NCBI GenBank assembly: GCA_040904925.1
Contig: JBBDSP010000012.1
Location: 60,221 to 124,220, forward strand
Source: Gracilimonas sp040904925
Lineage (GTDB): Bacteria > Bacteroidota > Rhodothermia > Balneolales > Balneolaceae
DNA length: 64,000 nucleotides
Direction: 5' to 3'
In this document: one piece after another, positions 25,320-34,523 of the stretch
Numbering within the stretch: the stretch's first letter is position 1
How the letters are laid out: each line of letters starts with the position of its first letter
Made by a program: the position numbers and the translations under genes
Notes under the pieces: model-generated
What the model saw: the letters and a program-made list of their open reading frames with translations, nothing else
Told to the model about the DNA's origin: nothing
The model's database searches: none

Positions 25320-25476
25320 GCTTTGTAGCTTGAATTAATTATTTTAAAGGTATGTTGTATATCAAAAATTTGTGCTGAAAATAACAGGTTATTGCTTTAA
25401 CACAATAAGAAATTCCATTAAATTTCGTTGTACATTACAATAACGCCCTCATAGACATTATAAACACGATTTTTTA

Positions 25477-26334
25477 ATGAAAAATTTGATCTTTTTTTCG
25501 ATAGTATTTTTGATATGCTTGCAAACCAATCAAGTATACGCTCAATTTGGTGAGCCTGATGTGCAGGAAAGGGAAACCCCGCGAAATTTATTTGATGAGG
25601 GATATAAAGTTGGATTCGGTTTTAATATAGCCCTTAGTGATTTTGGATTTGGCGCGGGAGGTCAGCTTAGGATCGGACTCGATAAATACACCGAAGGAAT
25701 AGTTGACTTGAAGATCAAAGGGTTGAAAGATCCTACGGAACAGACCTTTACAGATTTTTTGGGATACCGTACGGTTCCTGAAAAATATCAAAGAGTATTG
25801 GCCGTACCATTATATTTTGGGCTTAAAAAAAGATTCTTTGCAAATGCCATTTCGGATAATTTCAGAGCATACACTTCTCTGAGCGCAGGTCCTGCCTTTG
25901 CTTTCTCATATAGCTATTTCAATGATATCAACGAAAATGGATTTCGTGAAAATGATGCCCGGATCTATCCTTTTACAGAGCCGGTAAATGATGTTTTTAC
26001 AGGATGGAGTAATTCAGAGACCCATTGGGGGTTTGGAGGTGAATTTCTGGTTGGGGTAGATTTTGGAGATAATTTTGCAAATCTCTCGAGTGTACAGTTT
26101 GGATATACCATGAATTATTTTGGTAGCGGGATTCAGGTTTTAGAACCTTGTAAACCTGATCTAAACCGAATAACCCAGGCTCCCCAGAATCCTTGCGGAG
26201 TTGGCCCAAATGAAATGGCTGACGTAGTTTTGTCAGATGGAACTATATCTGAAGCCCCACTTGAGCAAGCAAATGATCCCCGGAAATATTTTGGATCTGC
26301 TCAGATCAGTTTTGTTTTTGGATGGATGTGGTAA
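25477..26334 (+). CDS. Outer-membrane beta-barrel-type protein
   Basis: A 285-residue protein with a signal peptide (FFSIVFLICLQTNQVYAQ). The mature part has amphipathic strands: YKVGFGFNIALSDFGFGAGG, AVPLYFGLKKRFF, FRAYTSLSAGPAFAFSYSYF, HWGFGGEFLVGVDFG, and it ends with ISFVFGWMW, an aromatic C-terminal strand typical of outer-membrane barrels. It is convergent and directly abutting the HAD gene. Its ligand is unknown. Confidence 0.78.
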   Translation: MKNLIFFSIVFLICLQTNQVYAQFGEPDVQERETPRNLFDEGYKVGFGFNIALSDFGFGAGGQLRIGLDKYTEGIVDLKIKGLKDPTEQTFTDFLGYRTVPEKYQRVLAVPLYFGLKKRFFANAISDNFRAYTSLSAGPAFAFSYSYFNDINENGFRENDARIYPFTEPVNDVFTGWSNSETHWGFGGEFLVGVDFGDNFANLSSVQFGYTMNYFGSGIQVLEPCKPDLNRITQAPQNPCGVGPNEMADVVLSDGTISEAPLEQANDPRKYFGSAQISFVFGWMW

Positions 26335-27036
26335 TCAGTTCTGACTGATCTTTGGAAACCACTCCTCAGGTTTTGCCAGGCTATCAATAATTAGATCCGG
26401 GTTATGCTCAGAAAGTTCTTCACGGCCAAATTTCCCGGTAGTGACGGCTATACATTTCATGCCGGCATTTTTTGCACATATAACATCACGCGGAGTGTCA
26501 CCCAATACTAAAAACCTGGATGGTTCGGGACTAAAACCAAATTGTTTCTCCACCTCGGTAATCGCTATTTGCGGAAGTTTGTTTCGATCTTTTTCAAATT
26601 CGCCAAATGCTCCAAAGGAGAAATCATGATGGATGTCTGCCGCTTTTAACTTTATCTGAGCCGTTTGAGAATAATTACCCGTGAGTAGTCCACAGATAAA
26701 ATCTCCATTAAAAAAGAATTCAAGTGCTTCGTCGATGTGAGGATGTCTTTTGACACGTTCCGTCTTTTTCAGAAGTACGTTCTGCATGTAATCCAGATAC
26801 TTTGATTTATACTCCTTATACAACTTCTCGTCAAAATCATGATTTACCAAGAAAGAGGAGAAAATATCATGGTCGGTCCGGCCTGAAAAAGAATCGGTTT
26901 CCATGTCCGGGTAATCAATTTCAAGTTCATTCAAAATTCTGCGAAGGTGACTGCGATTATATTTACTATCTACGGTTAAGAGGGTGCCATCGATATCGAA
27001 TAAAATGACCCAGGGGTGTATCTGATCTTGCTGCAC
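26335..27036 (-). CDS. HAD-superfamily hydrolase (phosphoglycolate phosphatase-like)
   Basis: A 233-residue soluble phosphatase. Motif I is LFDIDGTLL (nucleophile D14 and D16), motif II GLLTGNYS, then a Lys in the NKLPQ region, and motif IV LVLGDTPRDVICA. An alpha-helical cap between motifs I and II (about 20-90) marks subfamily I, as in phosphoglycolate phosphatase or beta-phosphoglucomutase. The substrate is not determinable. It is divergent from eno. Confidence 0.88.
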   Translation of the reverse strand: MQQDQIHPWVILFDIDGTLLTVDSKYNRSHLRRILNELEIDYPDMETDSFSGRTDHDIFSSFLVNHDFDEKLYKEYKSKYLDYMQNVLLKKTERVKRHPHIDEALEFFFNGDFICGLLTGNYSQTAQIKLKAADIHHDFSFGAFGEFEKDRNKLPQIAITEVEKQFGFSPEPSRFLVLGDTPRDVICAKNAGMKCIAVTTGKFGREELSEHNPDLIIDSLAKPEEWFPKISQN

Positions 27037-27255
27037 GGTGAATAGGTTTTTATGTGTGAGAATTCAGCCACAAAAGCGCTAAAATACAATTCAATTTTGT
27101 GCTTTCGGGTTTTGTGGCATTGAATAAAAATAGAAACTAAAATTTAATACAATCTTCAATAAACATACGAAACTTGACATGAAATGGTTTTAAGTACATG
27201 TTAAATCATAGTACCTTTAAGCAATCAATCTCACTAACAAATCGGAGAAATTATA

Positions 27256-28542
27256 ATGAGTTTTATAGAAGATATTCACGCAAGACAGGTGATCGACTCA
27301 CGGGGAAATCCAACTGTTGAAGTTGACGTAACTCTTGAAACAGGAACGACCGGACGAGCAGCTGTCCCATCCGGAGCTTCTACCGGAGAACACGAAGCCG
27401 TAGAACTGCGCGACGGTGACAAAGATTATTTTTTAGGTAAAAGTGTTCTTAAAGCCGTGGACAATGTAAACGGACTTATTGCTGAAGAACTAATTGGTTT
27501 GTCTGTATTTAATCAGGTTGGACTTGATAACTTACTGCTTGAACTGGATGGCACACCAAACAAAGCCAAGTTAGGGGCTAATGCCATACTTGGAGTTTCT
27601 ATGGCTATTGCTAAAGCTGCAGCAGGTGACTTGGGAATGCCACTTTGGAGATATATAGGCGGAGTAAATGCAAAAGTTATGCCGTTGCCAATGATGAATA
27701 TTATAAACGGTGGTTCGCATGCGGATAACAGTGTAGACTTCCAGGAATTCATGATTATGCCCGCCGGCGCTGATTCGTTTAGCAAAGCACTGCAGATGGG
27801 AGCTGAAGTTTTCCATAATCTGAAGAAGGTACTTTCTGAAAAAGGCTACAGTACGGCTGTAGGAGATGAAGGAGGATTTGCCCCGAACCTGAAATCGAAT
27901 GAAGAAGCTATCGAAGTTATTTTGATAGCAATTGAAAAAGCAGGCTATACTCCTGAAGAAGATATTCTGATCGCACTTGACCCTGCTGCCTCTGAATTTT
28001 ACAACACCGAATCCGGTCTGTATGAATTCAAATGGAGTGATGGTTCCACAAAAGACACCGATGCAATGGTGGATTATTGGAGTAATTGGGTAGATAAATT
28101 TCCTATTATTTCTATTGAAGACGGCCTGGCCGAAAACGACTGGGACGCCTGGAAAAAACTTACCGATGCAGTTGGCGATAAAATTCAGCTTGTCGGGGAT
28201 GATCTATTTGTGACTAACACCGAGCGACTTGCTACAGGCATCGAAAGAGGTATTGCGAACTCGATCCTGATCAAAGTGAATCAGATCGGTACTATTACTG
28301 AAACTCTGGACGCTATCGAAATGGCTCATAAAAATGGATATACAGCGGTTATTTCTCACCGTTCAGGAGAGACTGAAGATGTTACCATTGCAGACCTTTC
28401 TGTAGCAACAAATGCGGGACAGATCAAAACGGGTTCCATGAGCCGAACCGACCGAATCGCAAAATACAATCAATTGATCCGTATTGAGGAGCAGCTTGGT
28501 GATTCTGCATTATTCCTTGGTCATGATGCATTTGGGCTATAA
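27256..28542 (+). CDS. eno: Enolase
   Basis: Interconverts 2-phosphoglycerate and phosphoenolpyruvate in glycolysis. The 428-residue length is normal. Visible are the N-terminal IEDIHARQVIDSRGNPTVEV, PSGASTGEHEAVELRDG, the catalytic Glu segment VGDEGGFAPN, metal ligands in LDPAASEF, SIEDGLAENDW and LVGDDLFVTN, the catalytic Lys in IKVNQIGT, and SHRSGETEDV. It is monocistronic, with a strong terminator. Confidence 0.98.
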   Translation: MSFIEDIHARQVIDSRGNPTVEVDVTLETGTTGRAAVPSGASTGEHEAVELRDGDKDYFLGKSVLKAVDNVNGLIAEELIGLSVFNQVGLDNLLLELDGTPNKAKLGANAILGVSMAIAKAAAGDLGMPLWRYIGGVNAKVMPLPMMNIINGGSHADNSVDFQEFMIMPAGADSFSKALQMGAEVFHNLKKVLSEKGYSTAVGDEGGFAPNLKSNEEAIEVILIAIEKAGYTPEEDILIALDPAASEFYNTESGLYEFKWSDGSTKDTDAMVDYWSNWVDKFPIISIEDGLAENDWDAWKKLTDAVGDKIQLVGDDLFVTNTERLATGIERGIANSILIKVNQIGTITETLDAIEMAHKNGYTAVISHRSGETEDVTIADLSVATNAGQIKTGSMSRTDRIAKYNQLIRIEEQLGDSALFLGHDAFGL

Positions 28543-28628
28543 TTAGAGCTGCAATCCAGTCCTTTTAAAATAATTTGTAAGGAATTGGTTTGGGATCGCT
28601 CTAACTAACACATAGTAGCTTTATCAGT

Positions 28629-28664
28629 AGCCGCCTTTCATTTGTTGAGGGCGGCTCTTTTTTT
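28629..28664 (+). terminator. Terminator of eno
   Basis: AGCCGCC (28629-28635) pairs with GGCGGCT (28650-28656), followed by C and seven T residues. Confidence 0.9.
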
Positions 28665-28713
28665 ATCCTAAAACCACCTGCTAAAAACCGTCATATTGCG
28701 TACCATATAGCGC

Positions 28714-29847
28714 ATGCAAAACACTCATACAGAACTTCTTAATTTCAGAAATCACCTGGATACCAAAATTGACTGGGCTCCGCATCTCAATGTGATTACC
28801 GGCCCAAACGGTTCGGGTAAAACCAGTCTTATTGACGCGATTCATTACCTTTGTATGTCTCGTAGTTTTGTGTCCGGTACCGATATGTATGTGGTGAATC
28901 AGGATGAAAGTTACTTTATGATAAAAGGTCATTTTGAAGGACAGATCCGATCTGAGTTCGACGTATCCTGCTCCTATTCACGAGGTGATGGGAAAAAGAT
29001 ATTTGTTAATGATTCTCCACTTGAACGACTTTCAGATCTCATTGGGATGGTGCCGGTTGTGACGCTGACTCCAGACGATAAAAAACTAACGCTGGAAGGG
29101 CCGACCGAACGCCGTACATTTATTGACTCATTTATTAGTCAGATTTCACCGGCTTACTTGCGTGACCTTATCGAATACCGGAGGGTGCGAAAGCAGCGGA
29201 ATTCATTACTTCAGGAATATCGGGGACCGCTATCGGTATTGGAAGCGTATCTTGAACCCTGGAATGTGCAATTAGTAGAAGCAGGTTCACGGATCGTTGC
29301 TAAACGTCATGAAGTGCTCGAGAACCTGAAAAAGTATCTCGAACAAGATTATGCAATGATATCAGGGATGAATTTGACCACAAATCTCGAATACCAGACC
29401 TTTTGTAAGCCAAGCATGGATGTGGAGGCTATTGAGAAAGAGTATTATGAGCAACTTGAAAAAGTTCAGACCAAGGAAATTGAACGGGAAATAACAACGA
29501 TCGGCCCCCACCGGGATGAGATCATTTTCTACCTGGATGATTTTGAACTGCGTCGCTTTGGTTCTCAGGGACAGCACCGGCTTTTTGCCTTGTCACTTAA
29601 ACTGGCACAACTTCATTACTACTCAGATGAGCTTGATGATCTGCCCATTCTGATGCTGGATGATGTTTTTGGGGATTTGGATCTCAAGAAAACAGAGATC
29701 TTGCTGGATGCACTACAACAACATAAAGGTCAAATATTTATAACTTCTGCCAATCCGGTTCCTTTCGAAGATTATGTTACCTTTGATGGAACAAATAACC
29801 GCTTTTATGAAGTAGAAGACGGTAAAGTGAGTGAGGTTCAAAAATGA
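28714..29847 (+). CDS. recF: DNA replication and repair protein RecF
   Basis: An SMC-like ATPase that, with RecO and RecR, loads RecA at gaps. In 377 residues it has Walker A GPNGSGKT (30-37), LNFRNHLDTK near the N-terminus, the segment LTLEGPTERRTFIDSFISQ, the ABC signature region FGSQGQHRLFALSLKLAQ and Walker B ILMLDDVFGDLD. It overlaps the DUF721 gene by 4 bp. Confidence 0.95.
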   Translation: MQNTHTELLNFRNHLDTKIDWAPHLNVITGPNGSGKTSLIDAIHYLCMSRSFVSGTDMYVVNQDESYFMIKGHFEGQIRSEFDVSCSYSRGDGKKIFVNDSPLERLSDLIGMVPVVTLTPDDKKLTLEGPTERRTFIDSFISQISPAYLRDLIEYRRVRKQRNSLLQEYRGPLSVLEAYLEPWNVQLVEAGSRIVAKRHEVLENLKKYLEQDYAMISGMNLTTNLEYQTFCKPSMDVEAIEKEYYEQLEKVQTKEIEREITTIGPHRDEIIFYLDDFELRRFGSQGQHRLFALSLKLAQLHYYSDELDDLPILMLDDVFGDLDLKKTEILLDALQQHKGQIFITSANPVPFEDYVTFDGTNNRFYEVEDGKVSEVQK

Positions 29848-30137
29848 GATTTGATACACCAAAATCCCTTAGTTCTGTTTTAGAAGATTTTCTGGAGAAA
29901 TTTCCTCAGAAGAAAAAACTAAAGCAGGGTATGATACTTTCCGCCTTTGAGGAAATTGTTGGAGAAAGAATGGCTTCAGAAGTGGAAGATCTGCACTTTG
30001 AAGGCAATAAACTGGCGATGAAAGTAAAGCATCCGGCCTGGCGACAGGAAATTCATGCCAACCGATTCAGCATTGCAAAAAAATTAAATAGTAAAGTTAA
30101 AGGTGATATTATTTCCGATATCATTGTTCGCAGTTAG
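29844..30137 (+). CDS. DUF721/DciA-like protein
   Basis: A 97-residue protein with the DUF721 pattern: MILSAFEEIVGERMASEV, then LHFEGNKLAMKVKHPAWRQEI and LNSKVKGDIISDIIVR. DciA proteins help load the replicative helicase in most bacteria without DnaC. Overlap with recF by 4 bp (ATGA) indicates translational coupling and fits a replication role near oriC. Confidence 0.9.
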   Translation: MRFDTPKSLSSVLEDFLEKFPQKKKLKQGMILSAFEEIVGERMASEVEDLHFEGNKLAMKVKHPAWRQEIHANRFSIAKKLNSKVKGDIISDIIVRS

Positions 30138-30171
30138 TTGACTAACCCTAATCCTGCATCTATATTCAGCC

Positions 30172-31182
30172 ATGGCTGATTTTTCTGAAAATAAAATTAT
30201 TAACTGGTTCAAAGACTTCCTGAAAACGGGAACCAAACCCGGTACGGAAGAAACTAAGGTGACTTTCATGCGCCGTGAAAAAGTCATTGTTTTTATAGGT
30301 GCGTATATCCTGGCGGTTTCACTGTGGCTGATCGTGAATTTAGGGGGAAGTTTTAGTATCAATGTGAATGTGCCGATTGAGCCCGGTAATGTACCTGAGA
30401 ATATGGCTCTTACTGAAAACCTTCCCGAGTTTGTTCAGGTGGGAGTTTCCGGAGATGGCTGGCAATTATTGAATTTGTATAATGATCCCCCCGTAGTTGT
30501 GATCAATGTGGAGGATGAAGAAGTTAATTTGTTTGATCAAGTGCGCCAGCGTCTGAGTTATTTGCAGGGAATGGATATTGCAAAAGTACAGCCCCTGTTA
30601 CTTTCTATAGATATGGAGCCGAAGGTTACTAAAAGAGTGCCAATCAGAGTGCCGGCTGACCTTAGTTTTCAAAATCGATATGGGCTGATAGGTGACCCGG
30701 TACAAAGTCCGGATAGTGTTACAATCTCAGGAGCCGAATCCAGGATCTCAGAAATTGAGGAATGGGTGGTGCGGGATACGCTGCGCTTAACGAATATTCG
30801 TGATGATATTTCAGTAAGTATGCCTCTTGAAAGTGCAGGGGGTGCAATAGAGCTTTCTGAAGAAGAAGTGACTTTTAACGCTAATGTATCAGAGTTTACT
30901 GAGGGAGAAACTACAGTTTATATTCAAACCAGGGGATTGCCACGTGGACAAAATGTGAATTATAATCCTTCATCAGTTACCATAAAATTTGATGTCCCCA
31001 TCGAGCAGTTTGCTGATGTAGAAGAAATACAGCCCTATGAAGTATATGTTACATATTCGAAAATCCTGGAAGACTCCAGTGGCTTTGTAACCCCGGATGT
31101 TGAACTAAAAGCAGATCAATTTGAATTGCGGTTACGTAGTTTTCAGCCCAAAGCAGTGGCCTATTTTACGGTGTTGAATTAA
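30172..31182 (+). CDS. YbbR/CdaR-like membrane-anchored protein
   Basis: A 336-residue protein with a cytosolic N-terminal stretch (about 1-40), one membrane helix (VIVFIGAYILAVSLWLIVN), and an extracytoplasmic region of YbbR-like beta repeats (about 60-330) with VQVGVSGDGWQLLNLYNDPP and SGAESRISEIEEWVV. CdaR proteins regulate the CdaA diadenylate cyclase; no cdaA gene lies in this window. It starts 34 bp after the DciA-like gene, so the recF unit probably includes it. Confidence 0.85.
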   Translation: MADFSENKIINWFKDFLKTGTKPGTEETKVTFMRREKVIVFIGAYILAVSLWLIVNLGGSFSINVNVPIEPGNVPENMALTENLPEFVQVGVSGDGWQLLNLYNDPPVVVINVEDEEVNLFDQVRQRLSYLQGMDIAKVQPLLLSIDMEPKVTKRVPIRVPADLSFQNRYGLIGDPVQSPDSVTISGAESRISEIEEWVVRDTLRLTNIRDDISVSMPLESAGGAIELSEEEVTFNANVSEFTEGETTVYIQTRGLPRGQNVNYNPSSVTIKFDVPIEQFADVEEIQPYEVYVTYSKILEDSSGFVTPDVELKADQFELRLRSFQPKAVAYFTVLN

Positions 31183-31186
31183 ATCT

Positions 31187-33565
31187 TCAGAAGTTTAATA
31201 CCAATCCTATTGAGGGTAGTACTTCTCCACTCTCTGTTGCGCTTACCTGTACAAGTTCTCGCGGCGTGATGATCTCTCCATTTTGATTTCTATCCAATCC
31301 AAAGCGGGGTTCGGAAGGGCTTGATTGAACAAGAATATTTTGTACTTCCAGGTACAAGTCCAGACTCAGATTTTGGAAATTGAATTTTTTATCGATGCGG
31401 ACATCAAGCTGACTGAGTGGATTCAGGCGTAGGGAACCTAACTCCTCATAATCCCGAAAAACGGCCGGGTAATTTTCCAAAGTCCGTTGTTGGTCAACCG
31501 GTGGATAGGGAGACTTTCCAAGGAAGCGATATCGCGAACTTATTTCCCAGTTGTTACCGAATTTGTATCCACCGAGGAGTGAGACTAATACGCCATTATC
31601 CCAGACCGCCGGTTTGTACTCATCATTGAATAGATTAGTGAATTCACTCTTGTAAAACGTAAAAGAAGCCACGCCATAAAACTTCCCGGTAAATTTTTGT
31701 TGATAGAGAAGTTCAAGTCCATAAGTTCGGCCTTCACCTTCACTGATAATCTCTTCGCTCCCAAAAATTTCAAAATCACCGCCTTTATTGGCAAGTGAAA
31801 CGCTGTCAGAGGTGGAAATGGGATAGTCCTCATATAATTTCAAAAATCCTTCAGCAGAAATTCTGGCACGGTCGTTCAGTAAATATTCGATACCGGCCAC
31901 CAAGTGGTCACTTTGGATATAGGCAGAAGTAGTATTTGAAAAGTTTCCGGCACTGTTCTGAAAACCGAGAGTGGTATAGGGTAAAATTTTATAGTATCGA
32001 CCGATGGACGCATTGGCAGTCCATTTTTCGTTTTCGGTAAGTTTATAGGAAGCAGAAAAACGGGGACTGAGAGTGCGATAGACCTCATTTCCTGATTCGG
32101 TAAAAGTATTACCATCCGCTCTCAATCCAAAAGAAAGTCCCAGCCGATTACTCAAGAGATCAACTGAGCTTTGTGCAAATATCCCGTATCGAAAAAAATT
32201 CAGATTGGTATCAAATCTTCGGTTGTTGATCAGGTCGTCCGTGGAATTAGAATAATCCGCATTGATCACATTTAACCCGCCGGAGAGAGTCCAGTTCTCA
32301 ATAAATTTGGTGGCCTGATAACGAAGATGTGTTTCCGTTTCCCGGGATTCATTTTTGAGATAAAGCCCGGTTTCATTTACATTGTCCTCATATCGGTAAA
32401 AGAAATTCCCAAGGGTGTTATTACTGAGGACTGTTTCCATGAATCCGCTGTTGTCATCAAACTGCCGGCGCCAGCCAATGCCCACCGTATTGCTGTTTTG
32501 TCGGATAACAGGAATCTGATTTTGAATGGCTTCCTGCTCGGGATCAAATTCATCAAGATCATTAATGGCAAGATCGTCTATGGAACCAACACCTGTGAGA
32601 TATATTCTGTTTTTATCATCTATACGATGATTTACTTTGTATTGATAATCCCAGTAATCCGGAAGAAAAGGTAAGCCAATGGCCTGAAATAAAAGCTGAA
32701 GATACGATCGCCTGACAGAGGCAATATATGTAGTGTTGGCTTCGGAATTATCTCCTTTAAAAAGAGGGCCCTCAATCGTTAACGCAGCTTCGCTGGAACC
32801 AACTCTTAAATTCCCCACAAACCCACGGTCGTTACCGGTTCGTTGATTAAACTGAAGAACTCCGGAAAGTACATTTTCATATTTTGAGTCAAAAGAACTG
32901 GAGGTAAGTGAGACTCCTTCAAAAAAGGAGACATTCAACAAACCCACAGGACCGCCTGCGCTTCCCTGAGTTGAAAAGTGATTGATATTGGGAATTGGGA
33001 TCCCATCCAGGTAGTAAACATTTTCATTAGGAGCTCCTCCACGAATAATCACGTCATTCCGAAATCCCCCCACTGAACCTGAGACACCCGGCAGTGATTG
33101 CACGACTTTGGCGATATCATTATTCCCTCCGGGGTAAGCAGCAATTTCTTCCTGGCTGAATTTCTGAATAGAGAGCGGGGTGACTTGCTCTTTCTTAAAT
33201 GGGTTTGGGGTGATGTTAATCTCGTCCAGTTCACTCACCTGTTCCTCAAGCTGGAAGTTGAGATCAATATTTCCCTCGGAACGAACGACCACATTGAATT
33301 TAGTTTGTTCGACAAAGCCTACATAAGAGACCTTTACATTATATGTTTTGGTGGGAATATTGTTGATCGTGTAGCGGCCGTCGGAATTTGTGGCATCACC
33401 TAATTCGGTTCCTTCTAAAATTATCGTAGCGCCGATAAGCGGTTCCCCGGTTTTAGAATCTGTCACCTTGCCGGTGATGGTTCCAGTGGATTGAGCTAAT
33501 AAAGTCCCCTGAATTCCAAGACAAAGGAAAATGATAAATAGTCTGCTATAGTGCATTAGTAACAA
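31187..33565 (-). CDS. TonB-dependent receptor with carboxypeptidase-regulatory-like domain
   Basis: A 792-residue outer-membrane receptor. It has a signal peptide (to about residue 25), a CarboxypepD_reg-like domain (GTITGKVTDSKTGEPLIGAT and the following ~80 residues), a plug with PLSIQKFSQEEIAAYPGGNN, VVQSLPGVSG and DVIIRGGAPNENVYYLDGIP split over 135-200, and a barrel ending in the C-terminal SIGLVLNF. The substrate is unknown. No SusD partner is adjacent, and no clear operator is seen. ATG at 33565 or 33556 could both serve as start. Confidence 0.9.
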   Translation of the reverse strand: MLLMHYSRLFIIFLCLGIQGTLLAQSTGTITGKVTDSKTGEPLIGATIILEGTELGDATNSDGRYTINNIPTKTYNVKVSYVGFVEQTKFNVVVRSEGNIDLNFQLEEQVSELDEINITPNPFKKEQVTPLSIQKFSQEEIAAYPGGNNDIAKVVQSLPGVSGSVGGFRNDVIIRGGAPNENVYYLDGIPIPNINHFSTQGSAGGPVGLLNVSFFEGVSLTSSSFDSKYENVLSGVLQFNQRTGNDRGFVGNLRVGSSEAALTIEGPLFKGDNSEANTTYIASVRRSYLQLLFQAIGLPFLPDYWDYQYKVNHRIDDKNRIYLTGVGSIDDLAINDLDEFDPEQEAIQNQIPVIRQNSNTVGIGWRRQFDDNSGFMETVLSNNTLGNFFYRYEDNVNETGLYLKNESRETETHLRYQATKFIENWTLSGGLNVINADYSNSTDDLINNRRFDTNLNFFRYGIFAQSSVDLLSNRLGLSFGLRADGNTFTESGNEVYRTLSPRFSASYKLTENEKWTANASIGRYYKILPYTTLGFQNSAGNFSNTTSAYIQSDHLVAGIEYLLNDRARISAEGFLKLYEDYPISTSDSVSLANKGGDFEIFGSEEIISEGEGRTYGLELLYQQKFTGKFYGVASFTFYKSEFTNLFNDEYKPAVWDNGVLVSLLGGYKFGNNWEISSRYRFLGKSPYPPVDQQRTLENYPAVFRDYEELGSLRLNPLSQLDVRIDKKFNFQNLSLDLYLEVQNILVQSSPSEPRFGLDRNQNGEIITPRELVQVSATESGEVLPSIGLVLNF

Positions 33566-33663
33566 GGCAAAAATTTAGTTTGTTCATTTGAGAGTGAACA
33601 ACATTCAGGGAGTTTAAAACCGTTCCACCACAGTCAGATAGGGTATTAATGATTTATTGAAAA

Positions 33664-34440
33664 CTACCCAAACAACCCCTGAATACTTCCACCATCATGA
33701 CTGATGGTTTGCCCCGTCACATATCCCGCATGCGGTGAAAGTAACCATGCCGCCAGCGATGCAAATTCTTCTGCTTTACCCATTCTGCCAACCGGGATGT
33801 TTTCTTCCATTCTCTCTTTAGCTTCTTCAAAACTGATATTCAATGAAGCCTTATTCTTTTCGATCACCCTTTCAATTGCCGGTGTTTCATGAGAACCGGG
33901 GGCAAGCACATTTGCTGTTACTCCCGATTTGGCAATTTCCAGTGCCAGCGTTTTCACAAAGCCGACAACCCCGGCGCGAAAACTGTTGCTGAGCGTGAGT
34001 GAAGGTAATGGCTGTTTAACGGACTGACTCTCAATAAAAATCATGCGCCCATATTCTTTTTCTTTAAAATAGGGAGCCAGCCGCAAGGCGAGATCAATTT
34101 TCCAGCGCATTACCAATTTCCACGACGAATCCCAGTCGTCCATGTTGGTTTCAAGTGGAGTTCCTGTTGGAGGTCCGCCTGCGTTGAATACGATACCGTG
34201 CGTTTTTTTGTCTTGAACCGTTTCTTCGATCTTATCCAGGGTTTCGCTGTAAATTAAACTCCCTTCAATGATCTCAGTTTGTTTTTTAAAGTGACTGAAT
34301 TTATCACGAAGCAGATCACCTCGTCTCGCTACTAAAACAACTTTGGCTCCTTCCTGTAAAAGCTGCCGGGCTATGGCTTCTCCAAATCCACTTGAGGCTC
34401 CACATATTACAAATCGTTGGTCGGTGAGTTTTAAATCCAT
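33664..34440 (-). CDS. SDR-family oxidoreductase with atypical active site
   Basis: A 258-residue Rossmann-fold protein: CGASSGFGEAIARQL (nucleotide-binding glycines), VFNAGGPPTG, catalytic-type Ser in IESQS (138/140) and VLAPGSHETPAIERV. Where the Tyr-x3-Lys pair is expected (around 151-155, before AGVVGFVKTLALE), the protein has S-N-S-F-R, so Tyr is Ser151 and Lys is Arg155. It may be a divergent reductase subfamily or a non-catalytic member. A decayed copy of its first ~35 codons lies at 40142-40246. Confidence 0.88.
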   Translation of the reverse strand: MDLKLTDQRFVICGASSGFGEAIARQLLQEGAKVVLVARRGDLLRDKFSHFKKQTEIIEGSLIYSETLDKIEETVQDKKTHGIVFNAGGPPTGTPLETNMDDWDSSWKLVMRWKIDLALRLAPYFKEKEYGRMIFIESQSVKQPLPSLTLSNSFRAGVVGFVKTLALEIAKSGVTANVLAPGSHETPAIERVIEKNKASLNISFEEAKERMEENIPVGRMGKAEEFASLAAWLLSPHAGYVTGQTISHDGGSIQGLFG

Positions 34441-34523
34441 AATCGAAGTAATTTAGTTTTGGGTATAAAAATAAATAAGGAGCTTTTTCTAACGTTCGTT
34501 TATCGAAAAACACAATTTGCATC

